Source: Epiperipatus broadwayi
Lineage: Eukaryota > Onychophora > Udeonychophora > Euonychophora > Peripatidae
Direction of reading: 5' to 3'
DNA length: 64,000 nucleotides
NCBI GenBank assembly: GCA_028023455.1
Contig: JAQFVV010000042.1
Location: 3,923,739 to 3,987,738, forward strand
Part shown: piece after piece, positions 12,494 through 23,965 of the stretch
How the letters are laid out: every line of letters starts with the position of its first letter
Numbering within the stretch: the first letter of the stretch is position 1
Position numbers and translations under genes: made by a program
Notes under the pieces: model-generated
Databases searched by the model: none
Seen by the model: only the letters and a program-made list of their open reading frames with translations
What the model was told of the DNA's origin: nothing

Positions 12494-13400
12494 CAATGTA
12501 TAAGACATAGCGCTATAAAAATAAATGCTTATTTATATAAAGTTTTTATCTAAATCTTCTGCATATCGTCATACCTTTCTCACCCATCTTGTTACCTGTC
12601 TTTAATCATAATCCAATTAAATACTATTTCGGCTATTCTCTTACTATCGGTAAATTGCAATCTACAGAACACTTTCATTTTGCATCTCCCATATAAAAAT
12701 TTTGACCATCCCATTTCTCCTTGAATTGCCTCCTTTTCCATCTACACATCTGCATCTAATGTATGTTTTCCTACTTTGTACTTTTTCTAAGTAATCTCAA
12801 CACCCCTTTACTAACACATAATGCATCATTACTATAAGTTAACCCTGCTACTGCTACTCCCTTCTATACAATTCTTGCTACATCATATTTATTATATGAA
12901 AACTGTTAATTTCTTTACCAATCCCTTTCTTTTCTTTGTTTCATTTGTCATTTTTTTCTCCCATTCATCCAAGCAATTCTTCTGATTACTTAAGACGATT
13001 CCCAAATAATTATATCTATTCACCACATTTAATTTTATTTGCCCCAAGAAAAATTATTTCTCTTCTCTTTCCCCAGCATTTATCATCATTACTTTTGATT
13101 TTTCTTCATTAAATTTGATCCCCATCTCTTTATCCACCCTTGTGCAAGTCTTCAGCACAACTTCCATATTTTCCCTACTTTCTGTGCGCAAGAAAATATC
13201 AGCAAATAAAAAACCTGATAATGTATACACTCCCTTCACATCTATTAATGGTATCTCTATCCCTCTTCCTAGTCTTTCTATTGCCCTCTCCATTTCTCCA
13301 AAATATAACAAAAACAAAATAGGTGACATAAGACTTTGTCTTAATCTCACCCCATTTTTAATTTTAACTGATTCTATATTTCATAATTGATATATATATA

Positions 13401-16289
13401 GTAATTATTTTCATACAATCTCTTAATATTGAATATCTCATTAATTAAAACTGCCATTTATATAAAAATTCACAAACTAATATCTGAATATTATAAATAC
13501 CTGCTGAAATCAAAAAATGCATAACATTCCATTCTGCTAAATAATGCCAATTCAAACATCACAACATAAAATGAAGCTCTGCAGATGAAATGAGCTAGGT
13601 AGCGTGATGACACAACTATTGATTTTGAACAAAAGATTAAAACTAATATCCATAAATGTATAATTTATCAATAGTTAAAAATATTTAAATGTATTTTATG
13701 CTAATTATTATATTTTCTTACATTTGTTGTTTTATGTTATTTTAATTTTATGGAGTATTTAATTTTTATTTTTCATGATGGAATATTATTATGAAAATTG
13801 CATGTTCAAAAGATTCATAAAAAAATGAATATGGTATTTTCAGTTGCAAACCAATTAAATGCAGTTTCCTTTATTAAAATTAAAAAAAAAAATTTCAGTC
13901 AACAAATAAAATTTTAAGCAGAAAATTAAAAATATTTACAAATATTCCATATCTTTAAACATTTTTATATGCATATAACAAGATTGTATATGAATAAATG
14001 GTCATTCATACACAGATTTCAATGTGAAATTGAAGGCTTTCATGAATAAAAGGTATAGCATAATCCATATTAATTCTTGGGATTGTGAATTTAAATATAA
14101 TGTGTAGTGATATTTAGGAAAAATAATATTTGCTTTCAATTAGACAGAGATTATTCTATGGTCACTGCACAGATCATCTCAAGAATGAAAATTAAAACTG
14201 AAATTTATGTACATTTCTAGTGGTCAACAGCATTGTTTTTATAAAGTTTTTTCTCAAAAAATAAAATAAAAACACTAATGCAAAAAAAAAGACATTAAAT
14301 TATAAATATATTTAGTTGTTTTTTAAATATATATAAATAACAATAACATAAATTTGAAATTTAACTTGCTATTTAAAGTATCCCCTTATTATGTAATAAT
14401 TAGATTAAAAAAACAACTCATAAATTGGATAAACTATTACATAAAAATAAATTTACATTTCTTTATTTTTTGATTTAAAAATGCTGCTTATTCAAAGATA
14501 TACTTTGATAATATATCAACAAGATGTGGCATAGATCAAAATAGCATAGGCTTATGGTATATATTTTACAGATTGTAATTTATCTAAGAAAGAAAAAATA
14601 AATCCAAATACTTCTATTCATATAATAACCAAGTCAAAAAGAAATTGCGGAAAATCTCTTACATTGCATCCTGACTGCAAGCCCATGATACAAATGCATT
14701 AGTAGGCTTGCTACCAAAAGTTCCAAGGACACATGAGCTTGATAAACTCCTGTAAAGTTTTTCACTCACTGCTCTTTAAAACATGAATTTCTGTAACACC
14801 ACTATTATTCCTAACATTACTAACTATGACTGTTAATTTATTCAAATTTGTATAATGAAAATACAAGTTTCTGTAAACAAAAGCCAGATGATTCAGGATT
14901 TAACAATTAGCCTGTACAAATAAATAATATTATAAATCTAAAAAAAATACTATGTAATATGAAATTGTTTTTTTAATGATTCTCTAATCACTCTGATTAC
15001 TAACCCAACTTTAATTCTTAAAAATATGTAAATATACAAGTATGCTTATATAGTATATATATATTGTGAGTATGCATACATCAATGTAAATTAAAATTCT
15101 TTTTAAGCACTCTAAAAAAAATTCTTTTAAGTATTCACAAAAAAATGCTAATATATATATTTTTAATATTAAAAAAAAAAAAAAAAACAGTGATAGCAAT
15201 ATAATTCCAGGTGTTTTGTAGATGGATGGATTTGAGAAAGCAAGAAAAGGAGGAATAATGGGAAAATGTTTTTAAAAAAATTAGAAAACTTTTTTATTTT
15301 TTTGTCTAGTATTGCTATTTTTATATGCTTCTTGTATACATTATTCTCTACCAACCACTCTTGAGTGTAGTATACGTTTTTCAAAAAAGTTTATATAGAT
15401 TTTATGTTAAAGATCCTATGTGAAAAAAAAAAAAAACATAAATAAATAAATGAGAGAATATTAACAATCAATAAGATTTTTTAGCCCCCCAAAAAAGGGG
15501 AGTTACTAAGTATTTCTTCAATGTGATTGGTTAAAAGCTCATGGGTTGGTACTTTAGGTTGTCAACAAAATTTAATATTGCACGTGGCTGGCAAAACCTT
15601 GACCACACATCTTTAAATGAAGAAAACTAACAAGAAACTAACAACACAAAGATACAGAAGATGACGTCAGTTAAAATGATATAACTATGTGGGATGTCTG
15701 CATAAAATGATGCATGTGGCTAGAATTCTCATTAAAAGATGAATAAAAAATGGGGGGGGGAGGGGGTAAGGGATTTGAGGAAAACTATTATGATTAATAA
15801 ACACAGTTCCACATTCCAATTTGGTTTCCCATAAGAATGATGCTTCATTTGTGGGCTAGGATGTATTTTACCGCCAAGATTTTAAAATGTGTATACATGG
15901 GAGAGAAGTATAACTAATTTAACGAGATATATATAGAATCGATCTTGTGCCAAGAACATATATCTCGTGCCTAGCATGGAGCAAGTCTCGTGCCAAATGT
16001 ACTTTATAATATTTTCATACAATTTCTATATTTCGTTTATTAATTAATTAATCAATGTTTTCTAATTTTAATTCTATGTTTAATAATAGTAACATTTAAA
16101 TATTTAAAATAAATTGTTGTTTAATAAATATGAAAAGACAAAAAAGAAATCGTTTATAAGTAATTACGAAACATACAATATATATATACTGTATGCATTC
16201 ATATATATATACGCGTTAAAAAATTTTGTTTTACGAAATGCCATACTTAAAATTGTTAGTTTTAATTTTGAGAGTTCGTTCGTTTAAAA
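13401..16289. other. AT-rich sequence without recognised genes
   Basis: Poly-A/T runs dominate. A C6/A6/G4 palindrome-like run lies at 15485-15500. The block 15500-15790 is slightly less AT-rich but carries no identifiable motif. Confidence 0.4.
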
Positions 16290-16730
16290 ATATTTAGTGG
16301 CCAAAAGAGTAAAAACTGATACACATAATGTCACCTGCAAGTTTTTTTTTTTTTTATCTGTCAACTGACTACAACAAAGCAGGTGACGGACAGGCCCCCT
16401 GATTAATACACTTACTAGGAGTACAATGAGAACGTATATTATAACAAATGGAGCCCCATGAAAGGGCTTTCCCCGGGTATAAAATTTGCAATGCATGCTT
16501 TGGCGCACCAGAGTGGTAGTGCACTGGCGTCCAAGGTAAGCCCACGTTGGTTAGCTTCTTTTATGGAAGGTGCATAGCTGCCTGATGCAGACACGCGTGG
16601 CTAAGAACGGGGGGATTTCTGGCTAGCCAGCTCTCTTGCCACTGTTGTTGGTATTCTAATTCAAGCAACCACGCGTGCATTATGTATGCAGCGGGTCCTT
16701 CAAAACAAGGTCAGGATACAACTTTACGCA
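16290..16730 (+). promoter_or_regulatory. G+C-rich block with TATA box and donor-like splice site
   Basis: This is one of the few clearly G+C-rich blocks. On the plus strand a good TATA box (GGTATAAAAT, 16477-16486) is followed about 50 bases later by CCAAG|GTAAGC (junction 16535/16536). The sequence then runs into CCACG...CGTGG hairpin-forming segments and GATTTCTGG (16614-16622), which weakly resembles an Sm site. Possible readings are the promoter and first non-coding exon of a host gene, or a small capped RNA of spliced-leader type. Neither is proven: no homologous copy is in the window and no ORF supports coding. Confidence 0.3.
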
Positions 16731-19700
16731 ACTTTAGATTAATAGTAATTAGCTTATGTGCTTAAGTTGTAATTATAATTCAATACAAATTTAATGAAGT
16801 AATTTTTTTTTTTTATGTTGTTTTTTTTTTTTAATGAAAGCACATTTAATCAATCAATGCATTATTATACAGGTAATATTTAAGTACAATTATTTTTATC
16901 TAGATTTTTTTAAAATTAATCTCCTCCTCTTTCTTTCTCCCTTATTATATATTTTTTTAAAAAAGACAGTTTTAAACTTTTAAGAGCTTGAGTGTATAAA
17001 TATATGTAATACATATAACAAGCATCAGAACAAACTAAATGTTTTAGAATTTAAAAAAAATATCAAGTATGTGAATGCTAATGATTATAAAGTATAAGAT
17101 TTAGTTTTAAATGCTCCTAAATTAGCTAAATTACCGAAATGTACTTTTCAAAAACCTCCGAAATAAATCTTAAAATATTTGTTCAGACTTGAGGATTTGG
17201 ATATCAAAGATAAGTGACTATTTTCAATCTCTTTGATGTTTTGGAACAAAGAGCATTAGTGTCTGTGTAAAATGAATTAATATCCCTTGGAAAATAACGT
17301 AACCCAAAGAATGGACTTAACCAACCCTGTTCTATTGATTAAAAGCTAAAGTGATGAGCATATTTTAAAAATGGATTCAAATCTCCAAAACTCCATGGAG
17401 AAAAACCGGTTCAACGGTCTGAGAAAATTAACCTCACTTGGTCTACCTCAGGTGAATAAATGATACTAAGACTTCACCATTAAAAATGATGAAAGCTTAC
17501 ATATCAAAACTAGTTTTAATAAGCTTCACTTTATAGATTGGCAATACAATATCTCTCCGATAACCAGCAGAGGATAAAAAAGGTTTATTTGATTTTAGTA
17601 TTTTTTTTTTTTACTTATGGAAAACTTTTAAACTTATCTTATTCAAACTTTTATATATATATTTTTATTGTTATATAACATATTAAGTCAACATAATGGC
17701 TAAATATAATTCTTTTTATCTATTCCACTCCATTTTTAGCAATTTTTGTGGCTAGAAATTTAATTATATATATATATATTTAAAACTTAGAAAAATGTGT
17801 TAGTTTTGGCGCACAAAGTGATGTTTTATTTAGTCACACACACATAAACACAAAGTATTTTCTATATCAGGTATACAATACTTATTATGCAAATTTTCTA
17901 AAATAATCAATAAAAATAACTTTTCTCACATAAAATAAAATGAAATTTTAAGGATTTTAATTAAATAAATCTTTATATTAATTAAAACAAACAAAAAAAA
18001 ATGTAGTATTCGTTATATATATGAGGATACTGCATATAGTTAGTTGCTCAATAATTAATTATTTTTCACAATTTTCTTTCTCTTTTATTTACATATTAAA
18101 AGAATGGGGGGGGGGTGTAATTAAGTATTGAAAGTCATTGGCAATATTTTTTAAAAAGTAAAACGCAATATTTGTCTTGGAATCAAATAATAATAATTAA
18201 GAAAAGAATATTAAAAGAAGTTATAAATAAAGCCACCTCATATATGTATATGCTACACAGATACCTTCGTAAAATAATCTGTTTAACGAGTGAATATCAC
18301 ACATATTTTTCTTCATTCAAAATTTACCCTTTCTGTAATTAGTTCATAAATAATTTTTTTAAAGTGACCAAATTTAGATATTTTTAAACAATATTGCAAG
18401 ACAGACATCATTCTTTATATATTCGGTATGCGTGCGTGTATATATATATGTGTGTAAGCATGCAAACACGCATATATATATATATGAATCGCATAACATT
18501 TTTGCTTCTTGGTTTTAGCATCTCACACAAAAATTTGTTATTTACCATAATGAACTTGGGGTAATGGCATAATGTTCAAAAGTTTGGTAGCTGTTTATTT
18601 TAGTAATACGTCCTGGTTTACCACAGAGTGTGGGGTTCGAAATTTTTTTCCTTAATATGACAAAGACAACCAGGTCATGTGATAAACCAGTCCCCTACCA
18701 CTGGCTGTCAACCACTATACTTTTAAGAATTTGGAAAATGCTAATTTCTTTAAAAAAAGACTCACCCTTTCAAAAGTAACTGATTGAAATGCAAAGACTG
18801 CATATACCACAATATCAAAAAAAAAAAAACTTATACAGTAGAATCTTAATCTAGGAATGCGATGAAAGTGAATTTATCGCAACTAAAAAATAAATGCTTT
18901 TTCATTACACTTTTATAATAGCAGAAATCAATCGATATTTTTTAAAATATATTTGCATTTTCATTTATATAAAAATATTTTTAAAATCGTCCTTATTTAA
19001 TTTTTTTAATAGTGCAATAAATTCGCACGCACACACACACACACACATTGATTAATAAAGTGTAATAAATAAAATTGAAATGGATAACTTTTTATAATTA
19101 TAATTTTATACTGTATTTTAAATACATAAAATAAAGTAATAAACATTAAACTAATTTCATAATAGATTTTTTTATATTCTATTTGGAGGAAAAAATGTTT
19201 CACACATAGGCTTGCAGCCTTTGAACAAATAAAAAAACCTGTTCTAATAATGAAAAATTTGCAACTGGTGATTTAATGTTTACAAGTATACATACACATA
19301 TACACATTAGCAATATATATATACACCTAAAAAAATGTCATTTTATTGAAAGTGTGATTCATTTACTCAAAAATCATGCAATTAAAATAAAATTAATTAA
19401 AATAATAATAATAATAAAATGAAAATATTATAAAGATTTACAGCCTAAAATATTTTAAAATCAAAAACTAATGAATGACATTTAATAATAATAAAAAGAT
19501 AAGGTTTTGTATATATTAGGGTATGCATGTAATTATTGCAAATGGAATGTCCCTACATTTGTGATATATATATTTGCTTAAAAATGTTTTATAACAAAGA
19601 GAAAATATTTTTTTAAAAAAGGTAAATGCAATTGAATGCAGATAAAGCCATCATTTAATTCTTAAAATTATAATTCCAATCAAATAAATTTAGGATTTAA

Positions 19701-20244
19701 AACATTTTCATTTTTAATTACTGCTCATATTCAAGATTTTATCTAATTTATCAAGATATCTTACTTCTCAGGATGTTTTATTATTATTAAAACAAATTCC
19801 ATCATAATAAATATGCAAGAAAAAAAAGTGAACATTTTCTAAATTTTAAATCCTTAAATTTGTGGTTGTAAGTTGCTACAAGCATTAATGAATTTAAACA
19901 GAAAGAATGGTTTTTTACTTAATTTTTAAAAAACAGATTATTTAAAATCATAATAGAATTAGAAAATTTATTTTAAACAATTAAAAACATTGTTTATATA
20001 GTAGTTCAATTATAGTTTATATTTATAATGCAAATAACCTCTATTTTAGCATAGTGTCAGAGAAAAATATTTACAAGTTAGATTCATGGATCAAAAACTC
20101 AACTTGACCCTTTTTTCTCAAATATCACATGACACCCCCCTCCCATTTAAAATGCATGACCTTAAAATAAATTAATGAAGTAATAATTAAACAACAATGC
20201 TAATGTGTATTATATAAATATTTCTAATATATATGTATTATACT
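16731..20244. other. AT-rich sequence with microsatellites
   Basis: It includes an alternating GTGTATATATATATGTGTG/CACGCATATATATATAT block (about 18428-18484) and a (CA)n run (19026-19048). A G+C-richer patch at 18590-18720 contains GGGGTTCGAAAT, a partial B-box, but no matching A-box. Confidence 0.35.
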
Positions 20245-20525
20245 TATGTTGGACTATTTCCATCATCTAGTTTAATTGTTAAATGTTTTTAAAATTCAAA
20301 CTTTGTACCATTCCACTGTAAATAATAATAATGCATGGATGAGTTCAAAACAATGATTTCAGTAGTATTATTTTCCTCTCTCCTTCAGATGTTGCTGGTC
20401 TGATCAATGTGAATCAAGTATGGGAATTGATCGACAATTCAGTTTTGACAAATTTAAAAATTCCAGTTCATTCCCTAGTGACTAAGTCAGCAACATCTGA
20501 AGAAGAGATACAGTTAAATGTAAGA
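20245..20525 (+). repeat. Solitary copy of the repeat that flanks the 49-kb Penelope-like element
   Basis: It begins TATGTTGGACTATTTCCATC, matching the outer end at 49050 (GCTGGACTATTTCCATCATC), and continues through AGTATTATTTTCC...CTTCAGATGTTGCTGG. It then extends into sequence shared with 41800-41900 (ATTCCAGTTCATTCC). A 16-bp dyad, CTTCAGATGTTGCTGG near 20387 and CAGCAACATCTGAAG near 20489, could close a stem-loop of about 85 bases. Confidence 0.65.
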
Positions 20526-21058
20526 TAAATAAAATCTGATTTTTCTAAAATCATTTAACAATTCAATGAAATTATGAAAAATGTCATAATCACAAATGTT
20601 TAGACAAACAGTGTGCATGTATGTTTATAAAAATACCAAAAAAAAAAAAGATCATTCCTACTATTCAAAATTAAAAATTACAGTATCAAAAAATAAAAAA
20701 ATTAGAAAATTTCAAATTACTTATGTATAATAATGCCAATTTTTACAAATAATAAAAACTTCCTTAAGACAAAAATATATTACCTTATAGCTCTTAATTA
20801 GATGCACAATAAAATTTTACCTATTTTATCATCACAATCAGGTTAAAAAAAATTACTCACCATTCAAAAAAACAAATTAAGATAACCAATATTAGAGTGT
20901 TATGTATTGTAGGTGACAATATCTGTAGACCACAAACTGACAAAATATTTCATGTATTATTCCTAATACGCAATATTCTTGTTTAATATTTATTCAACTC
21001 TGCACAGATAATGAAAACATCGATAGTAGACACATACAAGATATGCCCTTTTATCATA
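20526..21058. other. AT-rich spacer
   Basis: Nothing recognised. It ends at the TA flank of TIR-family copy 4. Confidence 0.4.
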
Positions 21059-21423
21059 TACACCTGGGTCTCGTTTTATATGGATTTTTTTTAATGTGAT
21101 TTTGAAGTTATGCGATTCATGTTTCTTCTCAATATCTTTTTATGCGGCTTTTCTTTTATGCGGTAAAAAAGTTCATATTTCACTATATTTATTAATATCA
21201 AGAAATTTAAATTATTAATAACTTATTTTGACTTGAAATACTTTTTTTTTTTTTTTTCAAAAATGTAGTTATATTAGCAGATAACATGAATATGGCCTGA
21301 AGTTACTTAAGAATCTTAGCTTCTACAAAAATAACCTACTTATACTAATGAGTAAATAATAATAATAGATTTATACTTACGAGTATAAAAATATCGCATC
21401 CATCTTCTTCCACGCCCCCTCAA

Positions 21424-21660
21424 ATGTTTGCTAACGCTAAATTACACAAACCTGACATGCCTCTGAGGTTGATGCTGGAGTTTGGAAGCGTGCATTATTT
21501 TGAGACTGCTAAGAAGATAAATCATTGGCTGATAGATGACTTAGGATTTGGAGAGATTACTATTAAATCTTTCGAGTTTGTAGAGCGAATCAAGAACACG
21601 CTAATAAGGCCAAAGTTTAAAATTGCTGTTAGATATTTCAGAGTTATACGGGTCTATTAA
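21424..21660 (+). pseudogene. PLE-1 reverse transcriptase, N-terminal part
   Basis: The 78-codon frame opens with AKLHKPDMPLRLM, corresponding to the PLE motif PK-x-HKP-x-x-PLRPI, then TAKKINHWL and IKSFEFVERIKN. The frame then runs off course. In the next frame the sequence LDISELYGSINRKKSID supplies RT motif A with its catalytic Asp (family form xDVxxLYxxIP). A frameshift near 21620-21635 therefore separates the two parts, and a stop (TAA at 21688) follows before the next segment. The chosen ATG is simply the first in frame; the true start was lost by truncation. Confidence 0.75.
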
Positions 21661-21709
21661 TAGAAAGAAATCTATCGATATTATATAACAAGAACTCGTA
21701 AATAAAAAT

Positions 21710-22243
21710 GTGGCTCAGGCTCACGTTAGTTTCATAACAGAATTTTTGAGATGGTTAGATGTAAATATTATGGCAATGTTTGAAGGCAAGTGGTACCACA
21801 TGAAAGATGGGTGGCCTATGGGATTGCCCATAAGCGGCATCATGGCTAGCATCTATTTGAATTTTTACAAAAAACAAGTATTATCTGAATACAACATAGT
21901 AGATAATAATATAATATATACAAGGTATGTGGACGACTTATTTGTTGCTGCTCCAGTAAATATTGTTGAGCAAATCAAAAATCGGATACAAGCAAACACA
22001 TCATTAAATTTAAATATTACAGAGGAAGATATGGGGCAAGAGGTAAAATATTTAGATATCAAGGTACACAGAGAGGAAAGTATGCTTAACTATACAATGG
22101 TCATAAAGCGACAAGAAGTTCGTGGACAGATTCACCCTGAATCTTACACACCTATGACTCACAAGTTTGCTGGATTGACATCATTACTTTTTAGAAATTA
22201 CTATTTGTGCAAGTTTGAGGCAGACAGAAGGGGTCTAACTTAA
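21710..22243 (+). pseudogene. PLE-1 reverse transcriptase, palm and C-terminal part
   Basis: The 177-codon open frame contains, in order, FEGKWYHMKDGWPMGLPIS (RT motif B, family form Q-x-x-G-x-x-MG-x-PLSP), SGIMASIYLNFYKK, and TRYVDDLFVAAP (motif C with both catalytic Asp residues). Then follow VKYLDIKVHREE (the FLDV-type block) and HPESYTPMTHKFAGLTSLL (the SxHPxxHK block of PLEs). The catalytic centre in this part is intact by inspection. The frame stops at 22241, although homologous sequence (NNLIKSGYRRNIVYSKI) continues, so one frameshift or stop separates it from the endonuclease. Confidence 0.85.
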
Positions 22244-22362
22244 TTAATTATACTAACAACTTAATCAAATCAGGATACAGGCGCAATATAGTATATAGCA
22301 AAATTAGACATTTTGTACATAATATTGGAAAACACAGAGATGAAGACAACAAGCCTTGGATA

Positions 22363-22824
22363 TTGTCACTCTATGTGCACTCTTTGCATAAAATGTTTTA
22401 TAACACTTTCTCTAAGGAATTTCGTTTGAGTTTTCATACACCCATCTCAACTAATAGGCTTATTAACAACACTAAAGACACTATAGCTTCTGATGAGACC
22501 CCACAGGCTGTGTACAGAGTGGCATGCCCTCATAATGAATGCAAAGCATCATACTATGGTGAAACAAGACCCACCATAGCTACTAGGATATTACAACACA
22601 AGTATAGATACAATAAGGCACATACGAATCCAGAATGCACTTCAATTTTTGCACATCATCAAAAATTATCAGGACATGTGTTTGAACCCGCATCTGCAAA
22701 ATTAGTTTGTACTGAGAGGCATGATATTAAGCAAAAGGTAAAAGAAGCTTACTTTATAACAGAGGACTCCTTCGCCATTAATCGTAAGGATGCATGTTTT
22801 GCTATATCTAAAAGATGGTCTTAG
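22363..22824 (+). pseudogene. PLE-1 GIY-YIG endonuclease domain
   Basis: This 153-codon frame continues the PLE polyprotein. VYRVACPHNECKASYYGETR corresponds to the two GIY-YIG halves (family form IYxIxC..C..xYIGxT), followed by ATRILQHKYR (the R...H block) and a histidine-rich FAHHQKLSGHVF. In PLEs this domain nicks target DNA during insertion. The first ATG (22363) is internal to the homologous region, since sequence resembling the PLE linker lies just upstream in frame. The stop (TAG at 22822) looks like the natural C-terminus. Confidence 0.8.
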
Positions 22825-23359
22825 TGACTCATTTGCATAGAATTTGCATATGGTATTTATTTATATAATGATTTCAAAGAAAGAATCATAACTGGCTATG
22901 AATATGAGAAGTACATCTTCTTGAAAGCTCTCATCCATTTAATTTAGTTCTCTATTTGGTTACAGCTTTAAGTTGGAAGTGTGATTGCACGATTTAATAT
23001 TATCATATTGAAGACAAACGTAAAGTATTAGTTAATAAATATTCAAAAAATTTAAGCTTTTAAAACATATTTTGTTAGATATAACAGAAATAAATATTCT
23101 TTTAGATTTTTAAAAATAATCAGAAATAACAAAGATTTTGTTGATTTTGTAAGCTGAAAATAATCTTTCTAATGATAATGTATAATCTTTTTAGAAACAA
23201 AATGTGAACATTTAAAATTTATTTCAGTAGTAAACAAAAATATCTATCAAATGAAGACAAATTTATTATTTTCTGATAAGTATAATAATCATTTAACCAT
23301 AGATTTTACATTGATGTGTGAGACAAAAAAAATGTCAGAAAATGCTGAAATCTGAATTT

Positions 23360-23465
23360 GCTGCAATGAACAACCTCTTAAATTCCAACGTGTTAAATAG
23401 TTGTATGTCTCTGCAATGAACAACCTCTTAAATTCTAACGAGTTAAATAGTTGTATATCTGGATA
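23360..23465. repeat. Tandem duplication, about 52-bp unit, inside TIR-family copy 4
   Basis: TGCAATGAACAACCTCTTAA ... TAAATAGTTGTAT occurs twice back to back (from about 23361 and 23413). Copies 1 and 2 have a single equivalent (AAATTCCAACGAGAGCTAAA), so the duplication arose in this copy. Confidence 0.7.
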
Positions 23466-23965
23466 TCATGGGCTTTATAAACAATTAGTAAAATCGTCAC
23501 CTCAAAGTTTAATCACCGATTACATTGTCGACAGAAAACCATTAACATAGCATGACTGAAGGTGGCACTAGTAGTACTTCCTCTTATGACGAATCTGATT
23601 TCTTACCAGTTCACAAACAAACCGTATATTAACAAACTGCATATTGTCAAATAGCGATAATGATTAAAATATGAATGAAAAAATATAAAATTAAATACTG
23701 TAGTTAATAAAAAAAAATGAAATAAGTGTCTTGTATCAATTTTTTTCAAATATTTGAAATTTATTATTAGTCATGCTTTATTTCCTCATTTTTTTTATTC
23801 GAATTTTTAAGTAATTTTTTCTTGTTGCTTTGCTTTTATGAGATTTCTGAAAATTACAGAATGTATCCCCCATTTTTCAAGGTAAATTGTCTATTTTTGT
23901 GCAATGTTTTTTAATGCAGATTTTCTGAGGAACCTATCTACTGCATAAAACAAGACCCAGGCATA

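Larger units (their letters stand above)
10440..13400 (-). pseudogene. Non-LTR retrotransposon, minus strand, interrupted by two later insertions
   Basis: On the minus strand 13350-13054 encodes the RT core: LRQSLMSPILFLLY (family G-x-RQG-x-x-SP-x-LF), then GFLFADI where FADD is expected, then KFNEEKSKVM. Downstream come NRYNYLGIVL, KYDVARIV, KGVAVAGLTY, EAIQGEMGWSKF and RCDDCVRRIVEC. Near 10980-10600 there is a C-terminal zinc-knuckle-like C-x2-C...H-x4-C region (CKLCKEG...HLLIEC). The loss of the second catalytic Asp of FADD, several stops, a TIR-family insertion (11040-12106) and a foldback insertion (12261-12493) make it dead. The order of motifs along the minus strand shows one element, not several fragments. 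Confidence 0.75.
21399..23033 (+). mobile_element. 5'-truncated Penelope-like element (PLE-1)
   Basis: The borders are set by comparison with the uninterrupted site in copy 5 (63602/63603): ATATCGCA then AATAAATATTC there, interrupted here at 21398/21399 and 23033/23034. The insert is about 1.6 kb, whereas full-length PLEs are usually near 3 kb. It holds the RT from its N-terminal KLHKP motif onward plus a C-terminal GIY-YIG-like domain. Most of the N-terminal ORF is missing, the usual result of incomplete reverse transcription. No clear target duplication is visible. Confidence 0.85.
21059..23965 (-). mobile_element. TIR-family DNA transposon, copy 4, split by a Penelope-like element
   Basis: The left end is a perfect TACACCTGGGTCTCG; the right end is decayed (CAAGACCCAGGCATA). 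The left arm (21059-21398) and right arm (23034-23965) align with copy 5 and with copies 1-3 at the 3' part. Removing 21399-23033 restores continuity. Near 23550 the right arm has a short frame, MTEGGTSSTSSYDESDFLPV, whose counterpart is legible in copies 3 and 5; it may be a relic of the source transposase. A tandem duplication of about 52 bp lies at about 23360-23465. Confidence 0.8.

Noticed and set aside
13115-13390. Plus-strand frame opposite the LINE RT core
   Set aside because: The minus strand shows the RT motifs; the plus frame is incidental.
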